64,000 nucleotides of DNA. Origin: Mycoplasma sp. E35C. Lineage in GTDB: Bacteria > Bacillota_I > Bacilli_A > Mycoplasmatales > Mycoplasmoidaceae. Of this stretch, positions 21,575 to 32,054 are shown one piece after another (position 1 is the first letter of the stretch; every line of letters starts with the position of its first letter). The DNA is taken from contig NZ_CP068418.1 in NCBI RefSeq assembly GCF_019873825.1, positions 372,001 through 436,000 of the forward strand. Reading direction: 5' to 3'. The translations under genes were made by a program, and so were the position numbers. Below the pieces are notes generated by a model, which saw nothing but the letters and a program-made list of their open reading frames with translations, made no database searches and was not told where the DNA came from.

Positions 21575-21783
21575 TATAATCTTATATGATGATCTTCAAA
21601 TAATATATTTGAATAAGATTAATACAAAAATCGAATCATCAAAACATATCAAGCAAAGCAGTGTAACACTCACCTATATCTCTTAAATGTAGATCATGGT
21701 TGATATCAGATTCATTTTTAAATGTATATCATTTTATATATACATTAAATGGTCACGCTGCGTTGCAGTGTGACATTTTTTTA
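21575..21783 (+). promoter_or_regulatory. infC operon promoter and terminator-containing leader
   Basis: A -10 TATAAT at 21575-21580 is followed by a ~210-base untranslated leader. It ends with GTCACGCTGC / GCAGTGTGAC (stem from 21752, loop GTT) plus a T7 run at 21776-21782, an intrinsic terminator just 16 bases before the infC start. GCAGTGTAACACTC at about 21659 could compete for pairing. Such premature terminators control infC-rpmI-rplT in Firmicutes through binding of L20; that mode is inferred here. Confidence 0.65.
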
Positions 21784-21798
21784 TTTACAAAGGATTAT

Positions 21799-22401
21799 AT
21801 GAGCCAACAGAACAGAAACAACAGACAAAAAGCATCTTTACCACCAATTAATAAAAACATTAAGTTTAACAGTTTTACATTAATTGATGAAAACGGTTCT
21901 AACTTAGGTGTTATGAATAAAGAACAAGCATTAGCTTTGGGTGAAAGTAAAGGATTGGATGTTGTTATCATCTCAAATAATCCCAACACTGTGATTGCCA
22001 AGTTAATGGACTATGGTAAGCATGTTTATGAGCAAAAGCGTAAGAAACGTGATAGCAAAAAGAAACAAACCGTTGTCAAGGTAAAAGAAATTACTTTTAA
22101 AGCAACAGTGGCTAACCACGACATTCAATGACGTGCAAAAAAATCAATTGAATGACTAAACGATGGGTTCCATGTTAAATTCTTGATTCGGGTGTTTTCA
22201 AGAATGATTACCAGAGAAAACTTGATTAAAGAAATTTATGACAAGTTCTATGAAATCATTAAAGATCACGCTGATTTGCAAAAACCTTTTACAAAGGTTT
22301 CTCACAACATGTATGAAGCTTTATTCGTTCCAGCTAAGAACAAGAAAAAAGCTGAATCTAGTTCAGAAACTAACGCTGAACCAACACAAAACAATAACTA
22401 A
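21799..22401 (+). CDS. infC: translation initiation factor IF-3
   Basis: 200 residues, TGA as Trp. ATG at 21799 follows AAAGGA; the AUU start common in other bacteria is not used. N-terminal domain (PINKNIKFNSFTLIDENGSNLGVM), the basic linker (KRKKRDSKKKQ) and the C-terminal domain (VKEITFKATVANHDIQW) are present, with a mycoplasma-style Asn/Lys-rich C-terminal tail (KNKKKAESSSETNAEP). It prevents subunit joining and proofreads start codons. First gene of infC-rpmI-rplT. Confidence 0.96.
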
Positions 22402-22423
22402 GTTAATAATAAGGTAAGTAATA

Positions 22424-22618
22424 ATGCCAAAAATGAAAACTAAAAGCGCAGCTGCAAAACGCTTTAAAATTACAAAAACGGGAAAAATTAAGCGTAAACA
22501 CGCTTACACTTCTCACTTAGCACCTAATAAAACAACTAAACAAAAAAGACATCTAAGAAAAGATGCTACGGTGCACAAAACTGATTTCAAGAGAATCAAA
22601 GAATTAATTTCTAAATAA
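22424..22618 (+). CDS. rpmI: 50S ribosomal protein L35
   Basis: 64 residues, typical length. [31 protein letters not shown] is cut here to the diagnostic [18 protein letters not shown] block, followed by HLRKDATVH. Second gene of the infC operon, 22 bases after infC. Confidence 0.97.
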   Translation: MPKMKTKSAAAKRFKITKTGKIKRKHAYTSHLAPNKTTKQKRHLRKDATVHKTDFKRIKELISK

Positions 22619-22639
22619 TTAACAGGAAGGATATAAGCA

Positions 22640-22987
22640 ATGAGAGTTAAAGGCGGACCTACTACAAGAAGACGAAGAAAGAAATGATTAAAACAAGCCG
22701 AAGGAACATTCGGAACTCGTCATGCATCTTATAAAGTTGCGAAACAAACTGTTATTAAATCAGCTAAATACGCATTTAGAGACCGTAAGAATAAAAAACG
22801 TGAGTTCAGAGCTTTATGAATTCAACGTTTAAATGGTACTTTACGCGAAATGGGTGTAACTTATTCAGTATTCATCAATTTATTAAAGAAACAACAAATT
22901 ACCATCAACCGTAAGATGTTATCTGAAATTGCGATTCATGATCCTGAATCATTCAAAAAATTAGTTAAAGAAGTAACAGGTAAATAA
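22640..22987 (+). CDS. rplT: 50S ribosomal protein L20
   Basis: 115 residues, TGA Trp codons. [17 protein letters not shown] and [17 protein letters not shown] are diagnostic. The AGGAAGG before the ATG at 22640 is a good SD. In Firmicutes L20 binds the leader of this operon and represses it, which fits the terminator-containing leader here. Confidence 0.97.
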
Positions 22988-22992
22988 GTAAA

Positions 22993-23508
22993 ATGCTTAT
23001 AGAGCTTAAAAAGTTAGTAACAGAGCAAAAAGAGCTTGATAATAAGATTTTTAAAAAAACTAAAAGCTCTTATAAGAAGAACCAAAATCAAAGAAGATTG
23101 TGGTTGTTAGTTGAAATTGGTAATCTAGCTAACCATACTAAAGAATTTAAGTTCTGAAAAAGTGCTCAAGTAAAAGATAAAATTGCTATCTTAGATGCTT
23201 TCGCTAAGGTTTTACATCTAACATTAAGCTTCTTAATTCAATACGAAGAAGAAAAGAAAGAAGATGAAGTTAAATACACATATGATCTAAAACCTCAAAA
23301 ACAACAACCATCAAGTTTAATTATTTCCAAACGATTTTTAGAACTTTATGGTTTAGCTAAAGAGATGGAAGATCGTTGAGCATGTGAAACTTTCACCGAT
23401 AAGTTGATAACTTTATTTAGTTTAATGCAACTAGAATACAAAGACTTAATTAAAGCTTATTATAAAGTTCATGCTTTAATTTTAAAACGAGTTGAAGAAG
23501 ATATTTAA
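22993..23508 (+). CDS. dUTPase-like protein of the dimeric (all-alpha NTP pyrophosphatase) type, divergent
   Basis: 171 residues, starting 5 bases after rplT. The block RLWLLVEIGNLANHTKEFKFW (given in parts: LLVEIGNLAN, EFKFW) matches the ELGELAN...FKFW signature of dimeric dUTPases, but the second metal-binding Glu is Asn here. The later EEYVDGLHF-type motif reads LDAFAKVLHLTLSFL, so its acidic residues are also lost. The fold is therefore likely but dUTP hydrolysis is doubtful. The C-terminal ~80 residues are helical and Lys/Glu-rich. No symbol is given because of the lost residues. Confidence 0.55.
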
Positions 23509-23561
23509 AGTGTTCAACTTTAAATATCTTTTTGTATCTAACAAGATTTAATTATCAGTGT

Positions 23562-24584
23562 ATGAAAACAATCAATAATATCTTAGAACAATTCAAAGAA
23601 ACGATCAAAACATCAAAGAGTGAAAAAGAGCTTTTTGTTAATAAAAATATCTTTGTTAAAAAACATGTAAATCCATTATTTTCACAATTAAAAACAATAA
23701 CTGATTTACAAGAAAAAAAGGAGTTTGGTAAGCAATTAAACTTCTTACAAACTGAAATTGATCGTTTAGTTGAACAAACCAAAGACCAACTACAAACAGC
23801 AACTGATGCTGAATACAAACCTAAATATGATTTAATGCTTCCAGCATTAAATCTGGTTGATGGTTCGATGCATCCATTAAATTTAGTTGTAAATCAAATT
23901 GTTGATTTTTTTAAGAAATTTAACTTTACAATCACTAACTATCCAGAATTAGTTTCAGTTAAGCATTGTTTTGATGATTTAAATATACCAACTGATCACC
24001 CCGGGCGAGCTAGTAGCGATACTTTTTATACTGATAAAAACAAGAACCAATTATTAAGAACGCACTGTACAGCTGGAACAATCCAAGCAATTGCAGCAAT
24101 GAATAAACATAAAGATATTCGTGTAATTAGTTTTGGTAATGTTTATCGTAATGATACAGATGATGCAACTCACTCACACCAATTTATGCAAATGGACTTT
24201 ATGTGAGTGGCCAAGCACTTATCACTAGCCAATCTTAAATGGTTTGTTACCAAGTTTATTGAACATATGTTTGGTAGTGATCTAAAAACCCGTTTTCGAT
24301 TATCACACTTCCCGTTTACTGAACCTAGTTTTGAAGTAGATGTTGAGTGCTGAAACTGTCAAAGTGGTTGTTTTTTATGTAAAAAAACCCGTTGAATTGA
24401 AATCATGGGATCTGGGGTATTACACCCTAATGTTCTAAAAGCAGCAAATATTGATCCAGATGAGATGGTTGGAATTGCAGCTGGAATTGGAATTGAAAGA
24501 ATTGCAATGCTAAAAAATAACATCACTGATATTCGTGATTTTTATCTAAATGATTTCAGATTTAATAAACAATTTTATGAGTAA
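23562..24584 (+). CDS. pheS: phenylalanyl-tRNA synthetase alpha subunit
   Basis: 340 residues, TGA as Trp; ATG at 23562 ([11 protein letters not shown]) is preferred over an upstream ATG. N-terminal coiled coil (residues 1-95), then the class II catalytic core: [24 protein letters not shown] (motif 2), [12 protein letters not shown], a CWNC...CFLCKK zinc-ribbon-like insert as in Firmicute PheS, and [11 protein letters not shown] (motif 3). Forms an alpha2-beta2 enzyme with PheT, encoded 7 bases downstream. Confidence 0.96.
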
Positions 24585-24591
24585 TTAAGTT

Positions 24592-27015
24592 ATGCTGCTA
24601 TCAAAAAAAGTTATTGCTAATTTCATTCCATCAATCTTCAAGATTGATGATAAAAAAATAATTGAAGCACTAAACGCAATTGGTGCTGAAGTTGAATCAG
24701 TTAAAAATTTTAAAGAAATTGACTACTTAATTATTGGTCAGATTTTTAATATTAAAAAACACCCTCACGCTGATAAATTAAATATCTGTAGCATTCAGAT
24801 TGCTGAGAATAAATTTATTAATGTGATTTCGGATTCAAAAAATTTATTCGATGAAAAAACGGCGATTAATAAATACGTAATTGTTGCATTAGAAGGTGCT
24901 GAATTAGCCAATGGTATTACAGTAATTAATCGTGATATTCGCGGGATTAATACCAACGGTTTATTATGTTCATACGAGCACTTAAACCCAGAATATGAAA
25001 AACACTTATCAGATGAAGATTCATCAAATATTATCTTATTAGATAAAGCTAAATTAGGTGATCAAGAAGTTTATAAATACTTAAACTTAGATGATACGGT
25101 TTTTGATATTTCATTACCATCAAACCGTCCAGATTGAAATGGGGTGAGATTTTTAGCTAAAGAACTGGCTGCTTATTTAGGTTTAAAATATGTTTCAATT
25201 ATTGGAACTAATAAGCAAAATGATTTTCATTCAATGAACTTTAAAGTAATTGATGAAACAGAAAATAAGGCAAAATATTTTGGTGGTTTATGTTTAAGAA
25301 ATTACCAACTAAAACAATCAACATGAAATACTAAAGGGATCTTAATTAATAATGAAATTAAACCGATTAATGATTTAGTTGATTTAAGTAATTTAATTCC
25401 ATTATTTACTGCCAACCCAATCCACATTCATGATGCTGATAAGATTGTTGGTGATGTTCATTTAATTCAAGCAGAACATCCAGATGAATTTTTAGCACTT
25501 GATAATAAAAAATACACGGTTCAACCTGGTGATCTAATTGTTGTTGATAGTGAAAAAATCATTGCGTTAGCTGGAATTATGGGTTCGATGGCTACTGCGG
25601 TTGATCAAAATACTACTAACTACTTCATTGAAGTTGGTAATTTTGATAAATACCAAATAAGAAAAACTGCAGCTTATCATAAGCTAAATACCCGCAGCTC
25701 AGCGTTTTTCTCAAAAGAAGTTTCACTATATCAAACTAAAAAAACCCTTGAATATCTTTACCAATATTTATTAAAGAAAGTTTATAACCAACAAATTTCT
25801 GAATTAGCTAAACCAATTAGTGTTGATGAATATCATCAACAGATTAAAGTTAATTATGACAAGATTAGAAGTTTATTGGGAGCTAAAATTAACTTAACTG
25901 ATTTTAAGATTAAAAAGAACTTAACCAACTTAGGTTTTTTTGTTAAAAGCGATATTGTTTTGGTGCCAAGTTATCGTAGTGATGTAACTTATTGACAGGA
26001 CTTAGTAGAAGAATTATTAAAAATTCTAAACATCAACCAATTTGATCCAGTTCCAATTAAAGCTGATTATTTATTAGAAGTTAATAACGAAACAAACGAT
26101 CTATTAACTAAGCTTTCTAAAAAACTAAGATCATTACAATTCAACCACATCAGAACGTACAATCTAACATCAGAAAAACGTTCTCAATTATTTAATTTAT
26201 TTAGATACACTGATCCTGTTATTGTTGATAACCCGATTTCAGAAAATCGTCAGTTTTACCGTCAAAACATCATAACTAACTTATTGGAAGTTTATCAATT
26301 AAACCAATCATATAAGAATAAATTAGAACCAATTTTTGAAATCCAAACATTATTATCTAAAAAAAGTTGTAACCATCATATTGGTTTAATTGCTGCTGAT
26401 AATTTATTTAACAATACATACGATCAAAACTCAGGTGTAAAATTAGATCTAATCACCATGAAAGGGGTTAGTGATGTTATTATTCAAAACTTTGGATTTA
26501 ACTGTAACTACCAACCGATTAATGATGATACTTATTTAGTTAAAAACGATTCGTTAAAACTTGTAGTTTATGATGAAACAATTGGTTATATTGGTAAGAT
26601 TAAAAAATCAATCTTAAAAGAATTTGATTTAGCTGATCGTGATATTTATTGTTTAGACATCAATCTTGAACGCTTAATAACTTCAATTAATCGTTATGTA
26701 AGAACATATGAAGGTTATGATCGCCATCAAGAAGTATCTCGTGATATTACCTTCCAATTAAAGAACGAAGAAACATTTGATTCGTTTATTAAATTGACTA
26801 AATCATTTAATAAATTATCAAATTGACAGATTATTTCGATATTTGATTCATCAGCTAAAAATAACGAAAATAAGAACCAAATTTATCAACCAATCAAATA
26901 CACAGTGCGTTGTTATTTAAAACAATCTGATAAAACTTACACCACTCAAGAGATCAATAGTATCTTTGAAGAACTGATAAATTTAATGCGTTCTTATCAA
27001 ATACTGATAGAATAA
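24592..27015 (+). CDS. pheT: phenylalanyl-tRNA synthetase beta subunit
   Basis: 807 residues, many TGA Trp codons. Domains in order: N-terminal B1, tRNA-binding EMAP-like domain (IGQIFNIKKHPHADKLNICSI in shortened form: HPHADKLNIC), B3/B4 editing region, B5 (KPISVDEYHQQIKVNYDKIR), catalytic-like core and the C-terminal anticodon-binding FDX-ACB domain (YDRHQEVSRDITF). Ends at TAA 27013-27015 before a terminator. Confidence 0.95.
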
Positions 27016-27039
27016 TAAGGATTATAAAAAGATAAGTTA

Positions 27040-27075
27040 GTAGTTGGTTATAATCAAGGACCAACTATTTTTTTT
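27040..27075 (+). terminator. terminator after pheT
   Basis: TAGTTGGT / ACCAACTA stem with an 11-base loop and T8 following, 25 bases after the pheT stop. Confidence 0.8.
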
Positions 27076-27134
27076 ATAATTTTTAACCCGAGATTGTTAT
27101 ATTAATGAATTTAGGAATTTAAGAAAAATAAATA

Positions 27135-28076
27135 ATGAAAGATAAGATTATCGCTTTAAAAATTAAGAATCTTACCAAGACTTTTAAAAAACACAAAGCC
27201 TTGGATAATTTATCTTTTAAAGTCTATAAGGGTGAGCTTTATGGATTTTTAGGAATCAATGGTGCTGGTAAATCCACAACACTAAACATCATCATGGGGT
27301 TATTATCAAAAGACTCTGGTGAAATTGAATTATTTAATGAAAACATCAAAGATGACTTCGTTAAAATTAGAAACAACATCGGAATTGTATTTCAAAACTC
27401 AATTTTAGATAGTAATCTAACTGTTTATGAAAACTTATATTCACGTTTGTTGTTATATAAAACTGAATTTAAAAATAAAAAGGTTAAAGAAGTAGTTGAT
27501 GACATCATTAAAGAGTTCCAATTACAAGATATTATTGATCGTAAGTATGGAACACTTTCTGGTGGTCAAAAACGCCGTGTGGATATTGCCAGAGCACTAG
27601 CTCATAATCCTTCAATTCTATTTTTAGATGAACCAACAACAGGACTAGATCCTTATTCTAGAAAATTAGTTTGAGAAATTTTAGAAAAGCTTCAAAAAGA
27701 AAAAGGGTTGACAATTGTTCTAACAACTCACTATATGCAAGAAGCTGATAATTGTGATTATGCAATTGTTATCAAAAAAGGTGTGAAGATTGAAGAAGGA
27801 ACACCAAGTGATTTAAAAACCCGTTTTGCTAAAGCAAAATTACTAATCCAAACTAAGGATAAACACGAAGAGATTAAAAAAGTTTTAACTGATCAAAACA
27901 TTGATTACACATTTAAAACAGATACATACAAATTAACTTTTGATAGTTATCAACAAGCATTAGAATTTAGCAAAAAACACGGTAATTTGTTAGAAAATTA
28001 CGAATTAATTAAGGGTGATATGGAAGAAGTGTTTATCAACTTAACAGAACAACCAACAAAAAGGAATGAAAAATAA
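27135..28076 (+). CDS. ABC-2 type exporter, ATP-binding subunit
   Basis: 313 residues, one TGA Trp codon. Walker A GINGAGKST at about residue 40, signature LSGGQKRRVDIARAL, Walker B ILFLDEPTTGLDP and the switch His in TTHYMQEADNC. A ~90-residue C-terminal extension (LKTRFAKAKLLIQTKD) is typical of drug/antibiotic or lipid exporters of the DrrA class. The permease gene starts 2 bases after the stop. Substrate unknown. Confidence 0.9.
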
Positions 28077-28078
28077 TA

Positions 28079-29146
28079 ATGGAAGCATTTAATTACTTAC
28101 TAAAAAGAAATATTAAGTTATTTTGAAGAAATAAAAGTCGTATCTTCTTCTTATTTTTAGGACCATTAATTACCTTATTTGTTTTCTTCTTATTTGTTAA
28201 AAGAAACTTTGATAATGGTTCTGCAACAGATTTTTTAAACATTAAAGAATTACCACGTTATGTTAAAGAAGTTATTTATCCTACTAATTTTTTTAAAGAC
28301 ATTTCGTCATTCTTATTTAATGTAACAGTCATATCAGGATTAACTGCAATTACTGCTTTTACAACTGCTGTGCAGTTGGCAAACAACATTGTACATGATA
28401 AAGAAACAAGAACATTAGATGACTTCTTTATTACACCAACAAAAACAACAACAATTAGATCATCTTATTTAGTATTCAACATCATCTTTAACATTATTAT
28501 TAGTTGTTTTACTTTATTTGTTCTTTACATATACTTTTATGCTTCATTCAGTGATAGCATTATCGTTAGACCTAATGTTTTCTTTAGTGTTTTAGGAATT
28601 ACTATTCTAAGTGCTGTTACTAGCTCGCTGTTTTTTGTATTCTTATTTTCATACGTAAAAACTAATGCTGTTTTCATGGCATTAAGTGCAATCTTTTCAT
28701 CAATTGGTGGATTTTTAATTGGTGCTTACTACCCAGTTAGCTTATTGCCTAAATCATTTGCTGGTGTTTTAGCATTTATTCCTCAAACTCAAGCTGGAAT
28801 CTTAATTAGATCTGTAACATTAGATTATGATTTTATTACTAGCACGATGAACCAATTAACATATGACAATGTTAAATTCTTAGTTGATGACCCAAACACG
28901 CACCAAATGCAAGAATACACAGTTCTAGAGTATTACAATACTTATGTTAAACAAGATGTATTAAATCGAGCTTCAACATTTATTAACAAATTAGTTGATG
29001 GCATTAACTCAGGAATTAGAACATCAGGAAACCCGCAAATTGCTGCACAAGATATTTCAAAAGGTGCATCATTAGGTTATGTATTAGGTTCAATTGCTGT
29101 ATTAACTTCATTGCAATTTATCTTTAAATTCTCAAAGAAACGCTAA
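28079..29146 (+). CDS. ABC-2 type exporter, membrane subunit
   Basis: 355 residues from ATG 28079 (MEAFNYLLKRNIKLFW). Hydrophobic segments at about 22-42, 80-97, 129-150, 178-205, 212-235 and 330-350; NNIVHDKETRTLDDFFITP is the coupling-region motif of ABC-2 permeases. A polar ~85-residue loop between the last two membrane segments probably faces outside. Pairs with the ATPase at 27135-28076. Confidence 0.88.
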
Positions 29147-29172
29147 TTCATAAATCGTTATAATTAAATTCA

Positions 29173-29208
29173 AAATATTAAGCATATTGATTGCTTAATA
29201 TTTTTTTG
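29173..29208 (+). terminator. terminator after ABC exporter
   Basis: AAATATTAAGCA / TGCTTAATATTT stem with a 7-base loop and T7. It belongs to the AATATTAAGC hairpin family repeated in this window. Confidence 0.8.
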
Positions 29209-29304
29209 TTTTTACGTAAATTTATCGATAATTTTGATTATTTTTTAAACTAAATTAATTAAATAAAATCTTTGATAATATTCATAAAAACAATGACAAT
29301 GATA

Positions 29305-29342
29305 TAAAAAAATATTAAGCACATTTTGTGCTTAATATCTTA
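29305..29342 (-). terminator. terminator of tmRNA
   Basis: On the minus strand ATATTAAGCACA / TGTGCTTAATAT forms a near-perfect stem followed by T7, 57 bases beyond the mature 3' end of the tmRNA. Confidence 0.75.
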
Positions 29343-29398
29343 GTTTAATCACCTTAGCTAATTCATGCTCAAGGGATCGTTATTCTTTTAAATATTAA

Positions 29399-29812
29399 TG
29401 GTGGAGATGACGGGAATCGAACCCGTTTCCACAATCAACTCATCAATTTAGTTTTATTTACAGTTTAGAAGTTTTAAGATTTCAAACTAATTAAAAAACT
29501 TCAAATTATTAGTTCATAACAATCACCCAATAAAAAACTAGTTGGTCAATACCAATAGTAAAACCACGAATGATTATAGATTAAGTTTTATCCTAATTTA
29601 ATACACAACTAAGTTAATAGAGTGTATCCGCTTTTATATTGTTATTTGATTAAAAGTTTAAAGCGTAGTTTTGGTTAGCAACTTGACTTAATACAAAGTT
29701 TTCGTTAGCTAATTCTTTGTTAGTTTTGTCGGTTATTATTACCTTGAGCTATAAAGGGCAGACCCTACTGAACTAAAAAGTTTATCAATCATGTCGAAGC
29801 CTTGACATCCCC
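29399..29812 (-). ncRNA. ssrA: transfer-messenger RNA
   Basis: The minus strand starts GGGGAUGUCAAGGCUUCGAC and ends GGUUCGAUUCCCGUCAUCUCC-ACCA (shown split), giving a tRNA-like acceptor stem (GGGGAUG with CAUCUCC), a T-loop GUUCGAUUC and an encoded CCA, 414 nt in all. The resume codon is GAC at 29730; the tag of 26 residues begins DKTNKELANE, ends NQNYALNF and stops at UAA (29650-29652). It rescues stalled ribosomes and marks the products for Lon/FtsH-type proteolysis; mycoplasmas lack ClpXP, and lon is in this window. Confidence 0.96.
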
Positions 29813-29869
29813 ATGATTTACGCTATTTTAATAATTTATAATTATTAAGTTTTATTATATAGCGATCTC

Positions 29870-30310
29870 ATGAACGATAAATTACCTAATAATTTAAGTA
29901 AATTTAAAGATCATTTTATTGCTTGTCTAAATTGCTTAGACAACTTTAATTTTAATGAAATTAAAAAATATTACCAAATTAATGTTGATCGAATAAAGAA
30001 CTCAAAGCGATTAACGACAATATCAAATCAACTAGATAATCCATTTATTAATCTAGATACATGCTCTAATCTTGATAACTTTAAAAATCAATTATTAGAC
30101 TTAATTAATGATTTTCATAATAAAGCTAAGAATGACTATGCCTTTTTTAGTTATTCGAGTTTAATGATGAACTATTTTTGTGTAATTGATTTAGCTTATT
30201 CACAACATCACTACGGAGAAGAACAAGAACTAAACGGAGAACGCAAATTTTATATTGAATTAAGAGATAAAATTTTTAGCGAATATCATAAGAATGAATC
30301 GAATAATTAA
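29870..30310 (+). CDS. uncharacterised protein preceding ABC exporter
   Basis: 146 residues, soluble, acidic and Asn-rich, mostly helical by composition (DHFIACLNCLDNFNFNEIKKYY; FFSYSSLMMNYFCVIDLAY). Its end overlaps the start of the ABC exporter gene at 30294 by 17 bases, so the two are translationally linked and may be functionally linked. No family recognised. Confidence 0.65.
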   Translation: MNDKLPNNLSKFKDHFIACLNCLDNFNFNEIKKYYQINVDRIKNSKRLTTISNQLDNPFINLDTCSNLDNFKNQLLDLINDFHNKAKNDYAFFSYSSLMMNYFCVIDLAYSQHHYGEEQELNGERKFYIELRDKIFSEYHKNESNN

Positions 30311-32054
30311 AAATTTCAACTGAAAAAGTTGGATCATAATTTTAATTGCTTTAGTTTTTGGAACTTTTTATGTTTTTGTTGCTGGATATGTTGTTATTTT
30401 GATTAAAAACTTTGCTGATTTAATAGCAGGTAATAAAGAGCCTGACTGATTAGTTCCAGATCCGAATAATAAAATTCAAGCAGTAATTAATCTTTCAGCA
30501 GTAAGTTTGTCATTAATTTTTGTAAGTTTTTTTATCAAAATTATTAGCAGAATAATGTTATTAAAACAAACATTGATTGCTTCTAATTTATTTAAAAATC
30601 AGATCTATCAAAAGATCAACAGTTTGTCGTTAGAACAGTTTTCAAAATATAAACGATCAAGTTTAATTAATCGGATTAATGTTGATTATTCTAAGTTAGA
30701 AGATGCAGCATTAAAAGTGTTTGTTTATATGATTGAAAATGTTTTCGAAGTATTTATATATATTGGTTTTTCAATTGCATTAAGTCCATATTTATCGTTA
30801 ATTTATCTAATTTTTATCCCGATCATAACAACACTAATAGTGGTTGGCGCTAAAAAAACCGAAAAGAATTATAAGCAAAGTTATGAGTCGTTAGATAACT
30901 TAAATCAAGTGATTCGCGAAAACATTGTTGGCATTAAAGTTGTTAGAATTTTTAATTTAGAACAATTCCAAACTCAACGATATGATCTGCATCATAAAAA
31001 TTGATTCAAATCAATTTTAAAAGCTGATTTGTTCTTAACAACTATGTGGCAATTAATTTTCTTGTCAATTAATATTTTTATTACTTTAGTTTTGACTTTA
31101 TCTGGTTATTTAAATAAGGTTAATTCTAATCTTAGCCCAGGAACTGTGATTGGATTTTTAAATTATTTAACATTTACAAGTTATGTTGTCATTGGGCTAG
31201 CTGACTACGCATTAAAAATAATTAAAACTAAACCGATTAACAAACGTTTTGATCAAATTTTTTCTTTAAAAAACGATGATGTTAGCGAGGATAAAAACAC
31301 CAATCCAATTAAGGGAAAAATCGAATTTAAAAATTTAAATTATAAATATGATCAAAATAATTTTAATGTTTTAAATAACATTAATTTAACTATTAATTCT
31401 GGTGAAAATATCGGAATCATTGGATCGATTGGATCTGGTAAATCAACATTGGTAGGTTTATTATCTGGATTAAAAAAAGCTGATAATAATTCGATATATT
31501 TGGATGATGTTGATATTAATGATTACAACATTAATCATGTTCGTAAAAATGTTAGTTATGATTTTCAGAAGAAATTATTATTTTCTGGATCAATTAAATC
31601 TAACATTCTAAAAGCTAATGCAAATGCGACTGATCAACAATTACAAGATGTAATTAAATATTCTTGTTCAAATGATTTCATTAATAATTTTAAAGACAAA
31701 GAAAATCATATATTAACTGAATTTGGTAACAATTTATCTGGTGGTCAAAAAGCTAGAGTTTGTATTTCTAGAACTTTAATTAAAGATTCAAGAATCATGA
31801 TTTTTGATGATTCACTAACTGCACTTGACAACATTACTGCTAAAAAAGTGCTAACAAATATCTTAGATAACTATCAAGAACGCACTAAAATTTTTATTAG
31901 TCAGCAAATTAGAATTATTAAAGATTTAGATAAAATTATTGTTTTAGATAAAGGTAATGTTGTAGGTTTTGATACACACAAAAATTTATTAAATAATTGT
32001 CAAATTTATCGTGAAATTTACGAATCACAAAAGAAAATTGGAGATGATGTCTAA
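30294..32054 (+). CDS. heterodimeric ABC exporter subunit A (degenerate ATP site)
   Basis: 586 residues from ATG at 30294, TGA as Trp. Six-helix exporter membrane domain (residues ~1-330) followed by an ATPase domain: Walker A GSIGSGKST (about 377-385), signature LSGGQKARVCIS, Walker B IMIFDDS with Asp in place of the catalytic Glu, and Gln-Gln (ISQQ) where the switch His should be. These losses define the non-hydrolysing site of heterodimeric exporters such as BmrCD or TM287/288. The partner gene overlaps by one base (TAATG). Substrate unknown; drug or lipid export is the usual role. Confidence 0.9.

Noticed and set aside
23562-24584. The Cys4 insert of PheS as a novelty
   Set aside because: A similar C..C/C..C ribbon is present in Firmicute PheS proteins, as far as I recall, so it is normal.
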